Positions 27,964 to 38,116 of a stretch of DNA of 54,628 nt are shown piece by piece. Below the pieces are notes generated by a model. It was not told the origin of the DNA and made no database searches. It saw only the letters and a list, made by a program, of their open reading frames with translations. The DNA is taken from the NCBI RefSeq assembly GCF_003130205.1, contig NZ_NRDF01000013.1:1-54628 (forward strand). The letters are read 5' to 3'. This DNA is from Aggregatibacter actinomycetemcomitans (GTDB lineage: Bacteria > Pseudomonadota > Gammaproteobacteria > Enterobacterales > Pasteurellaceae). The position numbers were made by a program, and so were the translations under genes. Numbering within the stretch: the first letter of the stretch is position 1; each line of letters opens with the position of its first letter.

Positions 27964-28146
27964 ATTATAACTCGATGTATTCTATTTACGATGAAATTAA
28001 CTTTTATTGATGATTTTTACTATCGGGTTATTTCACTCTAAAGCAGTGCTAAAGTAAGTCTTTTGAATAATTATATGTATTATTATCTTTCCCTGCAGGT
28101 GTTTTGTACATCTGGTTTAGAGTAGATTTTTACTGTAGAGGTGTTT

Positions 28147-28272
28147 ATGAAAGAGTTAAAAAATCAATGTTTGCATGGGATTTTTGGTGGAGCAGATAGT
28201 TTCAATCCACATAATTACTGTTGTGAAGAATGTCTTAGAGCAGGATTATGTGATCCTCCGGATGCTAAATAG
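28147..28272 (+). CDS. Short Cys-rich ORF with a double-glycine-type leader, bacteriocin precursor candidate
   Basis: A 41-residue ORF preceded by AGAGGTG. The first 15 residues, MKELKNQCLHGIFGG, fit the double-glycine leader pattern (MKEL then hydrophobics at spaced positions then GG) cut by C39 peptidases. The rest has four cysteines, including CCEECLRAGLC. A decayed C39 exporter and a SunS-like glycosyltransferase lie next to it. The TAG stop is in frame with the glycosyltransferase remnant and sits where that family has a Trp (TGG). Part of the C-terminus may therefore come from the glycosyltransferase after a deletion. The role is inference. Confidence 0.5.
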   Translation: MKELKNQCLHGIFGGADSFNPHNYCCEECLRAGLCDPPDAK

Positions 28273-29050
28273 GAACCTAATTTTTCTGAATTAAGAAATT
28301 TTGCTCTGGAATGTTGTGGCTATTCGTGGGTATTTTTTATAGATGCTGATGAGTGGGTTGATGGCAGAGCGTACATAGATCTTCGAGACTTTCTTATTAT
28401 GTATGGTAGATGCAACGACACAACAGTTTTTTGCCCTAGGTTTTTAGATTCTAAAAATAATAAAAATTATGGTGTTGGGAGAATATTCAAAAATAATGGA
28501 CTCATTAAATACAATGGAAGAGTGCATGAATACCCATGTTCTAAAAATAGCATAGTTAATATACCTATAAAAATTGATATTTATCATGATGGATATGATA
28601 ATATCTCTATCTTAAGTAAAAAAATTGATAGAAATATAAGGCTATTAGAGATAAATCAAATAGAGGAGCCTTATAATATAAGATGGAAGTTTTTTCTCGC
28701 TAGGGATAATTTTAGTTATAAAAAAGATGTTTTTTGATTTTTTGGATCTTTTATTTATTTAATTTCCTGATACAGGGTATTTTAAACGGGCATATATTAT
28801 GCTTATTTTTAAGTTTTTAGAGGATGGGCGTGTAGATAAGGCTATTGAGTTTATAGAAAAATATGATCATTTTATAGATGATAAAAGTATAAATTTTTAT
28901 TTTGTCAAGAAAATATCTCTAATTAAGTTATCTTTAGGGACCGTTTCATTGTTGGATAATATTATTAACGAGTCAAATAAGGTTAAAAATTCATTTTTGG
29001 ATAATGAATTATATAGGTTATCATCAATAAACTCTGAAGGGGGTATTTAG
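28273..29050 (+). pseudogene. SunS-like peptide S-glycosyltransferase (GT2), truncated and frameshifted
   Basis: From 28273 the frame encodes PNFSELRNFALE and WVFFIDADEW; the DxD sugar-nucleotide motif is at 28342-28350. Then come GRIFKNNGLIKYNGRVHEYP and IDIYHDGYDN, and after those NIRWKFFLARD. This order matches SunS, the glycocin glycosyltransferase, as I recall it. The frame ends at 28737 and resumes in another at about 28763 (GYFKRAYIMLIFKFLEDGRV), running to 29050 with the helical C-terminal region. The N-terminal nucleotide-binding third (about 100 residues) is missing. A second frameshift may extend homology to about 29110. The product cannot be active. Confidence 0.75.
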
Positions 29051-29127
29051 ACGAAATTATCATGTTTGCTAACGAATTAAGAAGCTTTTTTAAATTTAAG
29101 TTTGGTTTTTAATTAAGAGGGTATTAT

Positions 29128-29457
29128 ATGTATCAATATATTAATTCAGATTTGTTAAATGAAATTAGGAATGGAAATAATGTGTCTTTTAACGATGTTG
29201 AAAATATCTCTTTACTTTATGATGAATTAAGCCATTATTTTTATAGTAATGGGATAAAATATAAACTTCATACCAATGATTATTCATCAATGTTCTATAA
29301 TACTGGACTATCAAATGCATTACATCCCGGACTAGCTATTTTATTTAACTTTATTGGGTTCTTTTCGGTTTTTTTTAGGAATATCTTTATTAAAAGTGAA
29401 CTGTCTATTTATATAAGTAATAAAAATAAAATGCTTGAAATAAGATATTCAAATTAA
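29128..29457 (+). CDS. Small membrane protein of unknown function, possible immunity protein
   Basis: The protein has 109 residues and I do not recognise it. It has a good Shine-Dalgarno (AGAGGG). One hydrophobic segment covers about residues 66-90 (HPGLAILFNFIGFFSVFF). The base composition is very AT-rich like the rest of the island. Small single-span proteins beside bacteriocin precursor and exporter genes are often immunity proteins; that is the only reason for the suggestion. It is the only intact-looking gene of normal size in the island. Confidence 0.5.
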   Translation: MYQYINSDLLNEIRNGNNVSFNDVENISLLYDELSHYFYSNGIKYKLHTNDYSSMFYNTGLSNALHPGLAILFNFIGFFSVFFRNIFIKSELSIYISNKNKMLEIRYSN

Positions 29458-30511
29458 TTATAGATTTATAGTGTATTTTGAATTTTTATTTAGTTTATCC
29501 AGTTCAACATAATAGTCTGCTGAGTCAATAGTAGATTGTCTGTGAGCTACTATAACCCGAGTAATATTTAACCGGGAAATTGAGATGTTAATTGCTTTTT
29601 CATTTTTCTCATCTAAGTAGCTAGTCGCTTCATCCATAAATAAAATATACAGTCTTTTGTATAGAGCACGAGCGATAAATAACCTTTGGCGTTGGCCCCC
29701 GGAAAGGTTATTTCCTAGTTCTCCTAAACGAGTTTCGTAATTCATTGGCATTTTCATAATTTCATTATGAATCTTAGCTAATTTTGCACACTTAATAGCA
29801 AATTCCGGATCATATTGATCTTCAAAGCTGACAATATTCTCAATTATTGAGCCTGAAAAGAATTTATCCTCTTGTAAAATCATAGTAATTTTTGAACGAT
29901 AATTTTGTAACTTTAATAAGTGGGAAAAGAAACTTGCAGTCTATTGAAAATTAATTAAATAATCCACTTTCAAAGAAATCTATGCCTTTAGCATACTGAC
30001 TGATGAAGTGAAAAAATGTGAATAAGAGAAGCCCCAAGCAAATTATAAAGAGTAATGATTTATTTTTCGAGCTCATTACATGATCCATTACGAGTTTTGT
30101 TCTTACCAGCATCAATAGTCCAACTAACTCAATTAGTATAGAGAGTGAAAATACCTTAATTAACTCTCCTTTAACTCCCGAGATATGTTTTAAGATTTCA
30201 TATAAGCTGATTTTTTCTGACTTTCTGACTTTCCTTTCTTAAATTTAACTTCAGACCATATCTCTAAAGTAACACCTGTAAATGAATTGGATAATTGTTT
30301 TATAGAAACTTTTCTTTTACCTATCGCGGGATCATGAATAGTTGCATAATTTTTAGTAATTTTGGTTAGAACAACAAAATGATTAAAATTCCAATATAAG
30401 ATACAAAGAAGCTTTAATTGGCAAATCTCCTCTAACTAACTGCGCCAGTAATAGTCCCATTTCTTACAGCTACGATTTCCACCCACTATAAATTTACTTA
30501 AATATTTTCAT
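29458..30511 (-). pseudogene. C39-peptidase bacteriocin ABC exporter, decayed
   Basis: A start with GGAGG at 30511 opens a broken gene. Its C39 peptidase part reads LYWNFNHFVVLTKI and IHDPAIGKRKVS, then SFTGVTLE, with the catalytic His and Asp. The region that should hold the catalytic Cys is full of stops. Membrane-domain pieces follow in another frame (HISGVKGELIKVFSLSILIE). The last open part (29458-29883) is the ATPase C-terminal half: Q-loop ILQEDKFFSGSI, signature LSGGQRQR, Walker B LFMDEATS and H-loop IVAHRQS. Walker A and most helices are gone. The family (CvaB/LagD/SunT) cleaves double-glycine leaders and exports the peptide. Confidence 0.8.
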
Positions 30512-30655
30512 TTATCCTCCAACACAAAAATAAATAAGGAACTTTCAATTTTACCAAGGCTATATCTACTAAATGAATATTATAACCCCAACTACAATTA
30601 ATAATAATTCGAAAGATAAAAACAATTATAAACAGATTTCTTGGGTAATTTTAAT

Positions 30656-31936
<1,281 letters not shown>

Positions 31937-31943
31937 CTATGAA

Positions 31944-32201
31944 TTAGGCGGGTTGATTAAGTAAACGTTCACGTTTCCATTTTTCGACGGTATAAGTACG
32001 GATGGAAAGTGCATGAATTTCATTGCTGGAAATGTGGTTTAAGAGCGGTGCATAAATCATTTGTTGCTGTTTGACTTTAGAAAGCCCTTCAAATTGATCG
32101 CTCACGGCGATGACACCGTAATGTGCGTCTTCGCCTTGTACATACACTTCATCAAGATTCAGTGCTTCTTTTAAGATTCTTTCGATTTCTTGGGTTTCCA
32201 T
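31944..32201 (-). CDS. ibaG: IbaG (YrbA), BolA-family protein
   Basis: The protein has 85 residues. The BolA-like fold has the invariant histidine-containing ALSIRTYT and the LSKVKQQQMIYAPL region. BolA proteins partner monothiol glutaredoxins in Fe-S handling and stress or envelope responses. Its start overlaps the mlaB stop by one base. The position between mlaB and murA matches E. coli. Confidence 0.93.
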   Translation of the reverse strand: METQEIERILKEALNLDEVYVQGEDAHYGVIAVSDQFEGLSKVKQQQMIYAPLLNHISSNEIHALSIRTYTVEKWKRERLLNQPA

Positions 32202-32560
32202 TAGCTATTTCCATCGGTTTTGCTAAATTGCGTAATCCAGTCCGATAAGCCGAACAGATCTGCGAGTGTCAATAATTGGGACGGTGGATTTTGCAAAATT
32301 TGTTTTCGTTCGTTTGTTAGTAAGGTTTGGTTATGTCGCAGAAAATCGCATAGCAACGCAAAACCGGCGGAATCAATGCGATTGACTTGGGACAAATCCC
32401 AATGAACATCAAGCGTTTCCGTTTTTTGTGCCAATAAAAAAGAAGCACGTTGTCGCCAAAGCGGCAACAACGTGTTTCGAGACAGCTCCCCTTTCAGGCG
32501 GAGCGTTATCTTATCATCATTTTGGTCTGATTCCCAACGTAAACTTTGTACTGGTTGCAT
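32201..32560 (-). CDS. mlaB: MlaB, STAS-domain subunit of the Mla phospholipid transporter
   Basis: The protein has 119 residues with a STAS (anti-sigma-antagonist-like) fold; VNRIDSAGFALLCDF is the typical serine-containing loop. In the family MlaB binds the ATPase MlaF and is needed for its stability. It lies 3 bases after mlaC. Confidence 0.88.
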   Translation of the reverse strand: MQPVQSLRWESDQNDDKITLRLKGELSRNTLLPLWRQRASFLLAQKTETLDVHWDLSQVNRIDSAGFALLCDFLRHNQTLLTNERKQILQNPPSQLLTLADLFGLSDWITQFSKTDGNS

Positions 32561-32563
32561 TGA

Positions 32564-33205
32564 TTATTTACTCAATGTAATTGGGGTGTCGGCAGATTTT
32601 TGTAATTGTGCGGTCAATGCATCCAAGCCTTGCTTCCGGATAATCGGACTCCATTCCTGCTGTTTGGTATTCACCATGCTGGCACCGCCGGCGGTCATGT
32701 CATACACCTGCCATTGGCCGGTTTTGCTGTTTTTATACCAGTAAAAATCCACATTTAACGGTGGTTGATTATTTGGTTGTGCCACTTTTACGTTCACGAT
32801 GGCAAGGCTGCCGGATTCTTCTTTCATCTTGCCGATTTGAATGTTTTGGTCGGTATAGAGTGTTAATACTTGCGCATACACTTGCTCAATGTATTTATCC
32901 AATACAGCGAAATAACGTTCGCGCTCTTCTTGAGTAACGGTTTTGTAGTTTTGCCCTAAAATTTTAGAGCCGGCGTATTTAACGTGTACATACGGCATTA
33001 AATCCTGGCGTACGATGGTTTTTAAATAGTTCGGATCCTGTTTGATTCGGTTTTGATTCGCTTTAATGTCGCTGAATAATTTATCGGACACCTGTTGTGT
33101 TAAGGTTTGCGGGTTATCTTCCGCCATGACCTGTTGCATCGCAAAAAGTGAGGTGAAAACTACCAGCGTTTTTGTTAACCAGTTTTTAAACTTGATTTTT
33201 AACAT
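32564..33205 (-). CDS. mlaC: MlaC, periplasmic phospholipid-binding protein
   Basis: I choose the ATG at 33205 (MLKIKFKNWLTK), after GGAGCAAGAG; the upstream start at 33253 would put non-hydrophobic residues before the signal. The protein has 213 residues with a signal peptide ending near VMA (about 1-29). MlaC ferries phospholipid between the MlaA outer-membrane complex and MlaFEDB. The mature sequence shows the family motif RQDLMPYVHVKYAGSKILG. Confidence 0.92.
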   Translation of the reverse strand: MLKIKFKNWLTKTLVVFTSLFAMQQVMAEDNPQTLTQQVSDKLFSDIKANQNRIKQDPNYLKTIVRQDLMPYVHVKYAGSKILGQNYKTVTQEERERYFAVLDKYIEQVYAQVLTLYTDQNIQIGKMKEESGSLAIVNVKVAQPNNQPPLNVDFYWYKNSKTGQWQVYDMTAGGASMVNTKQQEWSPIIRKQGLDALTAQLQKSADTPITLSK

Positions 33206-33233
33206 CCCTCTTGCTCCTTTTAGGTTGAGTGAA

Positions 33234-33743
33234 CTACTTACTTTCTGCAGCATCGTTTGTTTCCTCTGCTACCTTTTTTCCTTTATCACCGTATAAAAAT
33301 TGTCCGATCAGATCTTCCAGTACTATGGCGGACTTAGTATCGACAATTTTATCACCGTTTTTCAACATCGCAATTTCGCCGTCATTAAAACCGATGCTTA
33401 GTGCAATGTATTGTTCGCCCAATAAACCGGAGGTTTTGATGGATAACGAACTGGTTTCCGGAATTTCATTGTATTCCTGATTAATGGCGATGGTGACTTT
33501 CGGTAAATACGTTTGCGGATCCAAAGCAATTTCGGATACTCGCCCAATCACAACGCCGCCCACTTTAAGCGGGGCGCGTACTTTTAGTCCGCCGATATTA
33601 TCGAAAGTTGCATAAACGCGGTAAGATTTTGTTTCGCTAAACCCTTGCACATTGGCTACTTTTAAGCCTAAAAAGACAAGCGAGCCGATGCCGAGGAGTA
33701 AAAATAAACCGACCCAAAATTCATATTTAATTGTTTGTCGCAT
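33234..33743 (-). CDS. mlaD: MlaD, MCE-domain subunit
   Basis: The protein has 169 residues. One N-terminal membrane helix spans about 8-28, then comes a single MCE domain starting YRVYATFDNIGGLKVRAPLKVGGV. MlaD forms a hexameric ring on MlaE in the periplasm through which lipid passes. The C-terminus is short and charged, as usual. Confidence 0.95.
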   Translation of the reverse strand: MRQTIKYEFWVGLFLLLGIGSLVFLGLKVANVQGFSETKSYRVYATFDNIGGLKVRAPLKVGGVVIGRVSEIALDPQTYLPKVTIAINQEYNEIPETSSLSIKTSGLLGEQYIALSIGFNDGEIAMLKNGDKIVDTKSAIVLEDLIGQFLYGDKGKKVAEETNDAAESK

Positions 33744-33765
33744 AACGTTTCCTTACAAACAGAAA

Positions 33766-34551
33766 TTAATTCGCACCGAACATAATGGCGGTCAGTACGA
33801 AGTCTAAACCTAATACTACTAATGACGCGTGCACCACGGTTCTGGTGGTGGCTTTGCTGATGCCTTCCGAGGTCGGAATACAGTCGTAGCCGTTAAACAG
33901 CGCAATCCAAACTACTGCAATGGCGAAGAACAGGCTTTTAATAAAGCCGTTGAGAATGTCGTGGCTCCAGGTGACGGAGCTTTGCATGACCGACCAGAAA
34001 CTACCCGAATCCACGCCTTTCCAATCCACGCCCACTAAGGATCCGCCCCAAATGCCGATGGCGATAAAAATAATGGAAAGAATCGGCATTGCGATGATCC
34101 CTGCCCAGAAACGTGGGGCGATAACCCGACGTAGCGGATCCACCGCCATCATTTCCAAACTGGATAATTGTTCCGTGGCTTTCATTAAGCCGATTTCGGC
34201 AGTTAATGCGGAACCGGCGCGTCCGGCAAATAAAAGTGCGGTCACTACCGGACCTAATTCGCGCAGCAGCGATAACGCCACGAGTTGCCCCAAGCTGGTT
34301 TCTGCCGAGAAATCCACCAATACCACATAGCCTTGCAAACCTAACACCATGCCGATAAACAAACCGGACAACATGATAATCAATAAAGACTGCACGCCGA
34401 GGACATGGAGTTGTTTGATTAATAACGGGAAATGCTTGTTAATTTGCGGTTTGCCGATAAGCGCGCCGAACAACAAAAAGCCTGCGCGACCCATTGCGCG
34501 GGCAAAATTAATGGCGTTGCGTCCGAAGGCTGAAATTAAATTGGTTAGCAT
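33766..34551 (-). CDS. mlaE: MlaE, permease subunit
   Basis: The protein has 261 residues with about five membrane segments and the conserved [25 protein letters not shown] region of the MlaE/YrbE family. Its start overlaps the mlaF stop by 7 bases. It forms the inner-membrane core with MlaF and MlaB. Confidence 0.95.
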   Translation of the reverse strand: MLTNLISAFGRNAINFARAMGRAGFLLFGALIGKPQINKHFPLLIKQLHVLGVQSLLIIMLSGLFIGMVLGLQGYVVLVDFSAETSLGQLVALSLLRELGPVVTALLFAGRAGSALTAEIGLMKATEQLSSLEMMAVDPLRRVIAPRFWAGIIAMPILSIIFIAIGIWGGSLVGVDWKGVDSGSFWSVMQSSVTWSHDILNGFIKSLFFAIAVVWIALFNGYDCIPTSEGISKATTRTVVHASLVVLGLDFVLTAIMFGAN

Positions 34552-35342
34552 TCAAACAACTCCTCAATGTAATTTGGCGCAGGGTAGTGAAAACGTACCG
34601 GACCGTCCGCCTGCCCTTGTAAAAATTGTTTTACCTGCGGATCCCGGCTTGCCAATAACTGTTCTGATGAACCTTCGGCGATCACGTGCTGATCGGCAAT
34701 AATATAAGCGTAATCGGCAATGCTTAACACTTCCTGCACATCATGAGAAACCACAATGGAAGTCAAATTCAGCGCTTCATTTAACCGTTTGATTAAGCTG
34801 ATAATCACGCCCATGCTGATGGGATCTTGTCCCGTAAAGGGTTCGTCGAACATGATTAAATCTGGGTCCAACGCAATGGCGCGGGCAAGAGCGGCACGAC
34901 GCGCCATCCCGCCGGAAAGTTCGGAAGGCATTAAATCGGCGGCACCGCGCAAGCCCACCGCTTCGAGTTTCATTAAGACGATTTTTCGAATCAACGACGG
35001 CGGCAGATTGGTGTGCTCGCGAATAGGAAACGCCACATTATCAAAGGTGGAAATATCGGTGAATAATGCGCCGGATTGAAACAGCATGCCCATGCGTTTG
35101 CGCACGTCATAAAGTTCGCTGTTGGATAATTTGCAAATATCTTGCCCGTCGAACAGAATTTCACCTTCGGAAGGCATCAGCTGACCGCCGATGAGTTTCA
35201 AAAGGGTGGTTTTACCAATCCCTGACGGCCCCATAATGGCGGTAATTTTGCCGCGGGGAACGCGCAAATTCAGATCGTGGTAAATAATCCGTTCGCCGCG
35301 TTTAAACGTAAGGTGTTTTACTTCAATTAACGTTTTGTTCAT
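34545..35342 (-). CDS. mlaF: MlaF, ATPase subunit of the Mla transporter
   Basis: The protein has 265 residues. Walker [10 protein letters not shown] at 38-46, signature [16 protein letters not shown], Walker [14 protein letters not shown] and H-loop [16 protein letters not shown] is characteristic of the MlaF/TTG2A group. It is the first gene of mlaFEDCB-ibaG-murA, which keeps lipid asymmetry of the outer membrane. Confidence 0.95.
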   Translation of the reverse strand: MNKTLIEVKHLTFKRGERIIYHDLNLRVPRGKITAIMGPSGIGKTTLLKLIGGQLMPSEGEILFDGQDICKLSNSELYDVRKRMGMLFQSGALFTDISTFDNVAFPIREHTNLPPSLIRKIVLMKLEAVGLRGAADLMPSELSGGMARRAALARAIALDPDLIMFDEPFTGQDPISMGVIISLIKRLNEALNLTSIVVSHDVQEVLSIADYAYIIADQHVIAEGSSEQLLASRDPQVKQFLQGQADGPVRFHYPAPNYIEELFEC

Positions 35343-35573
35343 AAAACTGGTAGGTAACGGCTTGAATTGCCTTAAATGAATAAAAATGGGTTGTGATACT
35401 CTATGAAATCCGAATGAATGTCAAATAGAATTACATTTTTTAATCTCTCAAATACCCGTCCTTGGACTGTGTTTTTTGTGAAATGTTCCTGACGCGGGCA
35501 AGGAAATCTTCTTATGAAAAACGTCGGCGAAGGCGACCGCACTTTATATTGCTTTTTTATCGTTTTCAGCAAA
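35343..35573. other. Upstream region of the mla operon, left flank of the Mu-like insertion
   Basis: No gene is supported. The stretch holds one uptake signal (ACCGCACTT, 35537-35545) and ends in GCAAA (35569-35573), which recurs at 39460-39464 on the other side of the Mu-like element. Before insertion it was probably the shared control region of divergent mlaF and lptC. Confidence 0.6.
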
Positions 35574-35662
35574 TGTAAAACACCGAACAAAATGAGAAAA
35601 AGGAATAAACTAGGGAGAATGTTGAATCAAGCGGGAATAAGTGGAACAAAACCAATGAAAAC

Positions 35663-35695
35663 AAGGGCGCAAGAAAAAACGGCGTCCTTTTTTAT
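35663..35695 (+). terminator. Hairpin with T run near the left end of the Mu-like element
   Basis: AAGGGCGC (35663-35670) pairs with GCGTCCTT (35682-35689), with one G-U pair, then five more T. It could stop transcription entering from the host side. No gene upstream of it is convincing. Confidence 0.5.
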
Positions 35696-35995
35696 TTAAG
35701 AATAGACAAGAATAAAAAATGCGAAAAGTTTTAAAAATCGCAAAAAAAAAGCGAAACAAAATGCGAAAATAAAAAAGCGTTTAAAAATCGTTTAAAAGCG
35801 GTTTAAATAAATATTTTAACGATGTAGCAAGCTTTTATATTAGGTGATTATACTTCATAGTTAATTGCCTTAACTATGAAGTTTTTAAATAAAGAAGTTT
35901 TAAACTTCAATGTTTTTTAACTATATGAAAAAACAAAGGTTTTTAGTAAAAGTTATTATATTCAATAAAAAATAACTTTGAAGTTAAAAATTCTT

Positions 35996-36790
35996 TTACT
36001 TTGAAGTTTTTCGTTTCTTTGAAGCGACAGATTGATAAACCTTTTGTAACTCTAAATCGCTTAATTGAGTAATACTTTGTACTCCATATTTCTGTAGTAG
36101 ATGCTCTGTGAGCCAATTTTCTAACATTCCTCTAGTGTTAATTTTTATATAAGAATATTTTTTAGTACGCCATTCATTGCCTACTTTCTTGGGCGCTGAT
36201 TTTGAAGATGATAACCTGCCAATCCATTTTCTTAAATATGTAATCGCTTTATCAGTTTTTTCAACTGGAATTAGACGATAGGTTGCAACTTGGCAGTATT
36301 TATTAAGAGAAGCCCAAACTGCTTGAAAGGATTTCGGATTATTTTTGAGTTTTTGTTCAAGCTCTACTATTTCTTTTACTAAATCTTGCAGTGTTCTAGC
36401 TGTATGTTCGCTGATATGAATTTCTGTGGGTTGAACTACTGCTTTAGTTTTAGTTGTATATTTTTCTGTTTTGATATTGTTGATTGTTCCACTATTGATA
36501 ATACCTTTATCACCATAGATAACATTAGAATTTTGGATTGAAGTTTTTTCAGATTTATTTTCTTCAGTTTCTGACCTAATGCCTGTTACCACATACTGAA
36601 CATCAACACCTAGTTGTGCAGCTCGACCTAAAAATTCTGCTGAAATACCACTTTTGCCTAATTCATTTAATCTTAGAGTCTCACGACTTACCTCTGTTTG
36701 GTGAGCAAAATTAGCTTGTGAATAACCCAAACGGCTTCTTTCTTCTACTAAACGAATACCCATATCTTCTCTAGTAATTGCTAGTTGCAT
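35996..36790 (-). CDS. Mu-like phage repressor, XRE-type helix-turn-helix protein
   Basis: The protein has 264 residues. An N-terminal helix-turn-helix covers about residues 10-65 (RLGYSQANFAHQTEVSRETL). The middle has INSGTINNIKTEK-like low-complexity sequence, and the C-terminal half has no domain I recognise. Orientation is leftward beside a rightward ner-like gene, the c-ner layout of Mu. It is AT-rich compared with the flanking mla genes. It probably keeps the early promoter shut. Confidence 0.75.
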   Translation of the reverse strand: MQLAITREDMGIRLVEERSRLGYSQANFAHQTEVSRETLRLNELGKSGISAEFLGRAAQLGVDVQYVVTGIRSETEENKSEKTSIQNSNVIYGDKGIINSGTINNIKTEKYTTKTKAVVQPTEIHISEHTARTLQDLVKEIVELEQKLKNNPKSFQAVWASLNKYCQVATYRLIPVEKTDKAITYLRKWIGRLSSSKSAPKKVGNEWRTKKYSYIKINTRGMLENWLTEHLLQKYGVQSITQLSDLELQKVYQSVASKKRKTSK

Positions 36791-36801
36791 AAAAAACCCT
36801 C

Positions 36802-36847
36802 AAATAAATACAAATTTATTTGACATGCCAAAAATTATTGGTATACA
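36802..36847 (+). promoter_or_regulatory. Early promoter and operator of the Mu-like element
   Basis: TTGACA (36820-36825), 16 bases, TATACA (36842-36847). An 8-bp perfect inverted repeat AAATAAAT/ATTTATTT (36802-36809, 36814-36821) runs into the -35. A further palindrome ACTTAATAAGT lies downstream near 36872. The layout suits binding by the repressor and Ner. Confidence 0.6.
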
Positions 36848-36910
36848 ATAAACTTGTTTTCTTAATTAGTTTACTTAATAAGTTGTGTCGACTTATTGAA
36901 AGGGGATTGT

Positions 36911-37177
36911 ATGAACCAAAAAGAAATTTATCAAGCATTAAAGAATAAAAATTTAAATGCCTCAATGATTGCGGAAGCTCTTGGGGTTAGTTATCAGGCT
37001 GTATCAAATGCTATTAAGCAAGGGAAAAGTAGTCAAAGAATTGCTAAAGCTATTGCTTTGGCGATTGATCAACCATTAGAAACTGTATTCCCCCATTATG
37101 CCCAAAAAAAGCAAAAACAAATTTTTAGGAAGAAAAAAGTAAATCAATTAAAAAGCCAATTTTCGCAAATACTTTAG
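36911..37177 (+). CDS. Ner-like DNA-binding protein
   Basis: I choose the ATG at 36911 (MNQKEIYQALKNKNLN) after AAAGGGG. The protein has 88 residues. A helix-turn-helix is visible at about 15-40 (SMIAEALGVSYQAVSNAIKQG), and the C-terminal 20 residues are very basic. Position and direction equal ner of Mu, a Cro-like repressor of the early and repressor promoters. Confidence 0.75.
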   Translation: MNQKEIYQALKNKNLNASMIAEALGVSYQAVSNAIKQGKSSQRIAKAIALAIDQPLETVFPHYAQKKQKQIFRKKKVNQLKSQFSQIL

Positions 37178-37189
37178 TGAGGTGGCGAA

Positions 37190-37264
37190 ATGTTACAGCT
37201 TAAAAGTTTTTATAGTGCAAAAGAATTATCGGAACTTGGGTTAAACGTTGGTATTACCGCGTAA
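37190..37264 (+). pseudogene. MuA-like transposase, N-terminal stub
   Basis: An ATG with GAGGTGG upstream starts MLQLKSFYSAKELSELGL, the winged-helix end-binding domain start of Mu-type A transposases (FYSAKELxxL). The reading frame stops after 24 codons. In the next frame WVKRWYYRVKPFERSDWLAV runs to about 37322, an unidentified fragment, so a deletion joined gene A to other phage DNA here. The element cannot transpose by itself. Confidence 0.65.
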
Positions 37265-37270
37265 AACCGT

Positions 37271-38071
37271 TTGAGCGTAGCGACTGGTTGGCAGTGTTGG
37301 CGAGTAAGCCAAGTAGAAACCAATAACAAAACCATCGAAGAAGCGCGTCAAAAGTTGGATGCGCTAATTGCAAAACGTGATGAGCTGCTTAAGCGCGGTC
37401 AAGAGAGCTTTTTGTTTAAATCAATCCACGCCGATGAGCTGGATAAAATCAACAAACAAATTAATCAGCTGGATATTGAAGGTGTGGGCTCCGTCAATGC
37501 AACTGTGATGACAATAGTAAGCGGCAAAGATATCATCAAGAATGCAGTAAACTTAACAGATGAAAGAAGATCCGCAATCAAAAAAGACGAGTATTATGAT
37601 GCTTTTGAATTTACCTCTCCAGTTAAAGGGATCGCAATTTTAGACGACGAAAGTTGCAAAACTTTAAGAGCATTTAACAAAGCTCAAAATGAAGCCCGGA
37701 AAACTGAATATGTAGCATTGGCGAAGACAAAAGAAGTGGAATTAGAAGCTAAGTACCCAGGCATTAAAGAATTACAAAAAGCATACAACGAGCACGCTTA
37801 CTATCAAGAGCAGTTCCAAAAAGCAATGGATAATGAGTATAACGACGGCGTAAATATGCCACACTTCCCGAAATCAAATATTTACGAGTTATGCGTGAAA
37901 TACCCACGCGCGGCAATGTATCTTAAAGCGGATAGTTATAGCAACGCTGAAAATTACGACAAAGCCCGCGCCGGCGACAAAGCCAAAAAACTGCTTGACG
38001 ATGGCGGAAGCGTTGAGGATGCGCAAAAAATCCTAGATAATTGGTTGCCCGAAAGCGCTTATTGGGATTAA
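37271..38071 (+). CDS. Unknown protein in the Mu-like element, 5' end uncertain
   Basis: The frame is open from 37265 and encodes up to 266 residues from a TTG; no ATG occurs until residue 81, so the true start may be lost at the deletion junction. Residues about 20-75 look like a coiled coil (EEARQKLDALIAKRDELLKR). The rest is charged and soluble, ending LDNWLPESAYWD. I recognise no domain. GC content is higher than in the repressor, hinting at another origin within the element. Confidence 0.6.
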   Translation: MSVATGWQCWRVSQVETNNKTIEEARQKLDALIAKRDELLKRGQESFLFKSIHADELDKINKQINQLDIEGVGSVNATVMTIVSGKDIIKNAVNLTDERRSAIKKDEYYDAFEFTSPVKGIAILDDESCKTLRAFNKAQNEARKTEYVALAKTKEVELEAKYPGIKELQKAYNEHAYYQEQFQKAMDNEYNDGVNMPHFPKSNIYELCVKYPRAAMYLKADSYSNAENYDKARAGDKAKKLLDDGGSVEDAQKILDNWLPESAYWD

Positions 38072-38116
38072 TAACGGCAATATCAAAGCCCCGCAAGGGG
38101 CTTAATTGGAGATTAA

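Noticed and set aside
28399-28737. A stand-alone 112-residue gene starting at the ATG at 28399
   Set aside because: The same frame carries glycosyltransferase motifs upstream of that ATG, back to 28273, so it is an internal part of the pseudogene.
35372-35590. Minus-strand ORF of 72 codons upstream of mlaF
   Set aside because: No ribosome site or recognisable sequence, and it runs across the left end of the Mu-like element, so it is an accident of the insertion.
35514-35699. Plus-strand ORF of 61 codons
   Set aside because: It also crosses the element boundary and its codons cover an uptake signal and a terminator hairpin.
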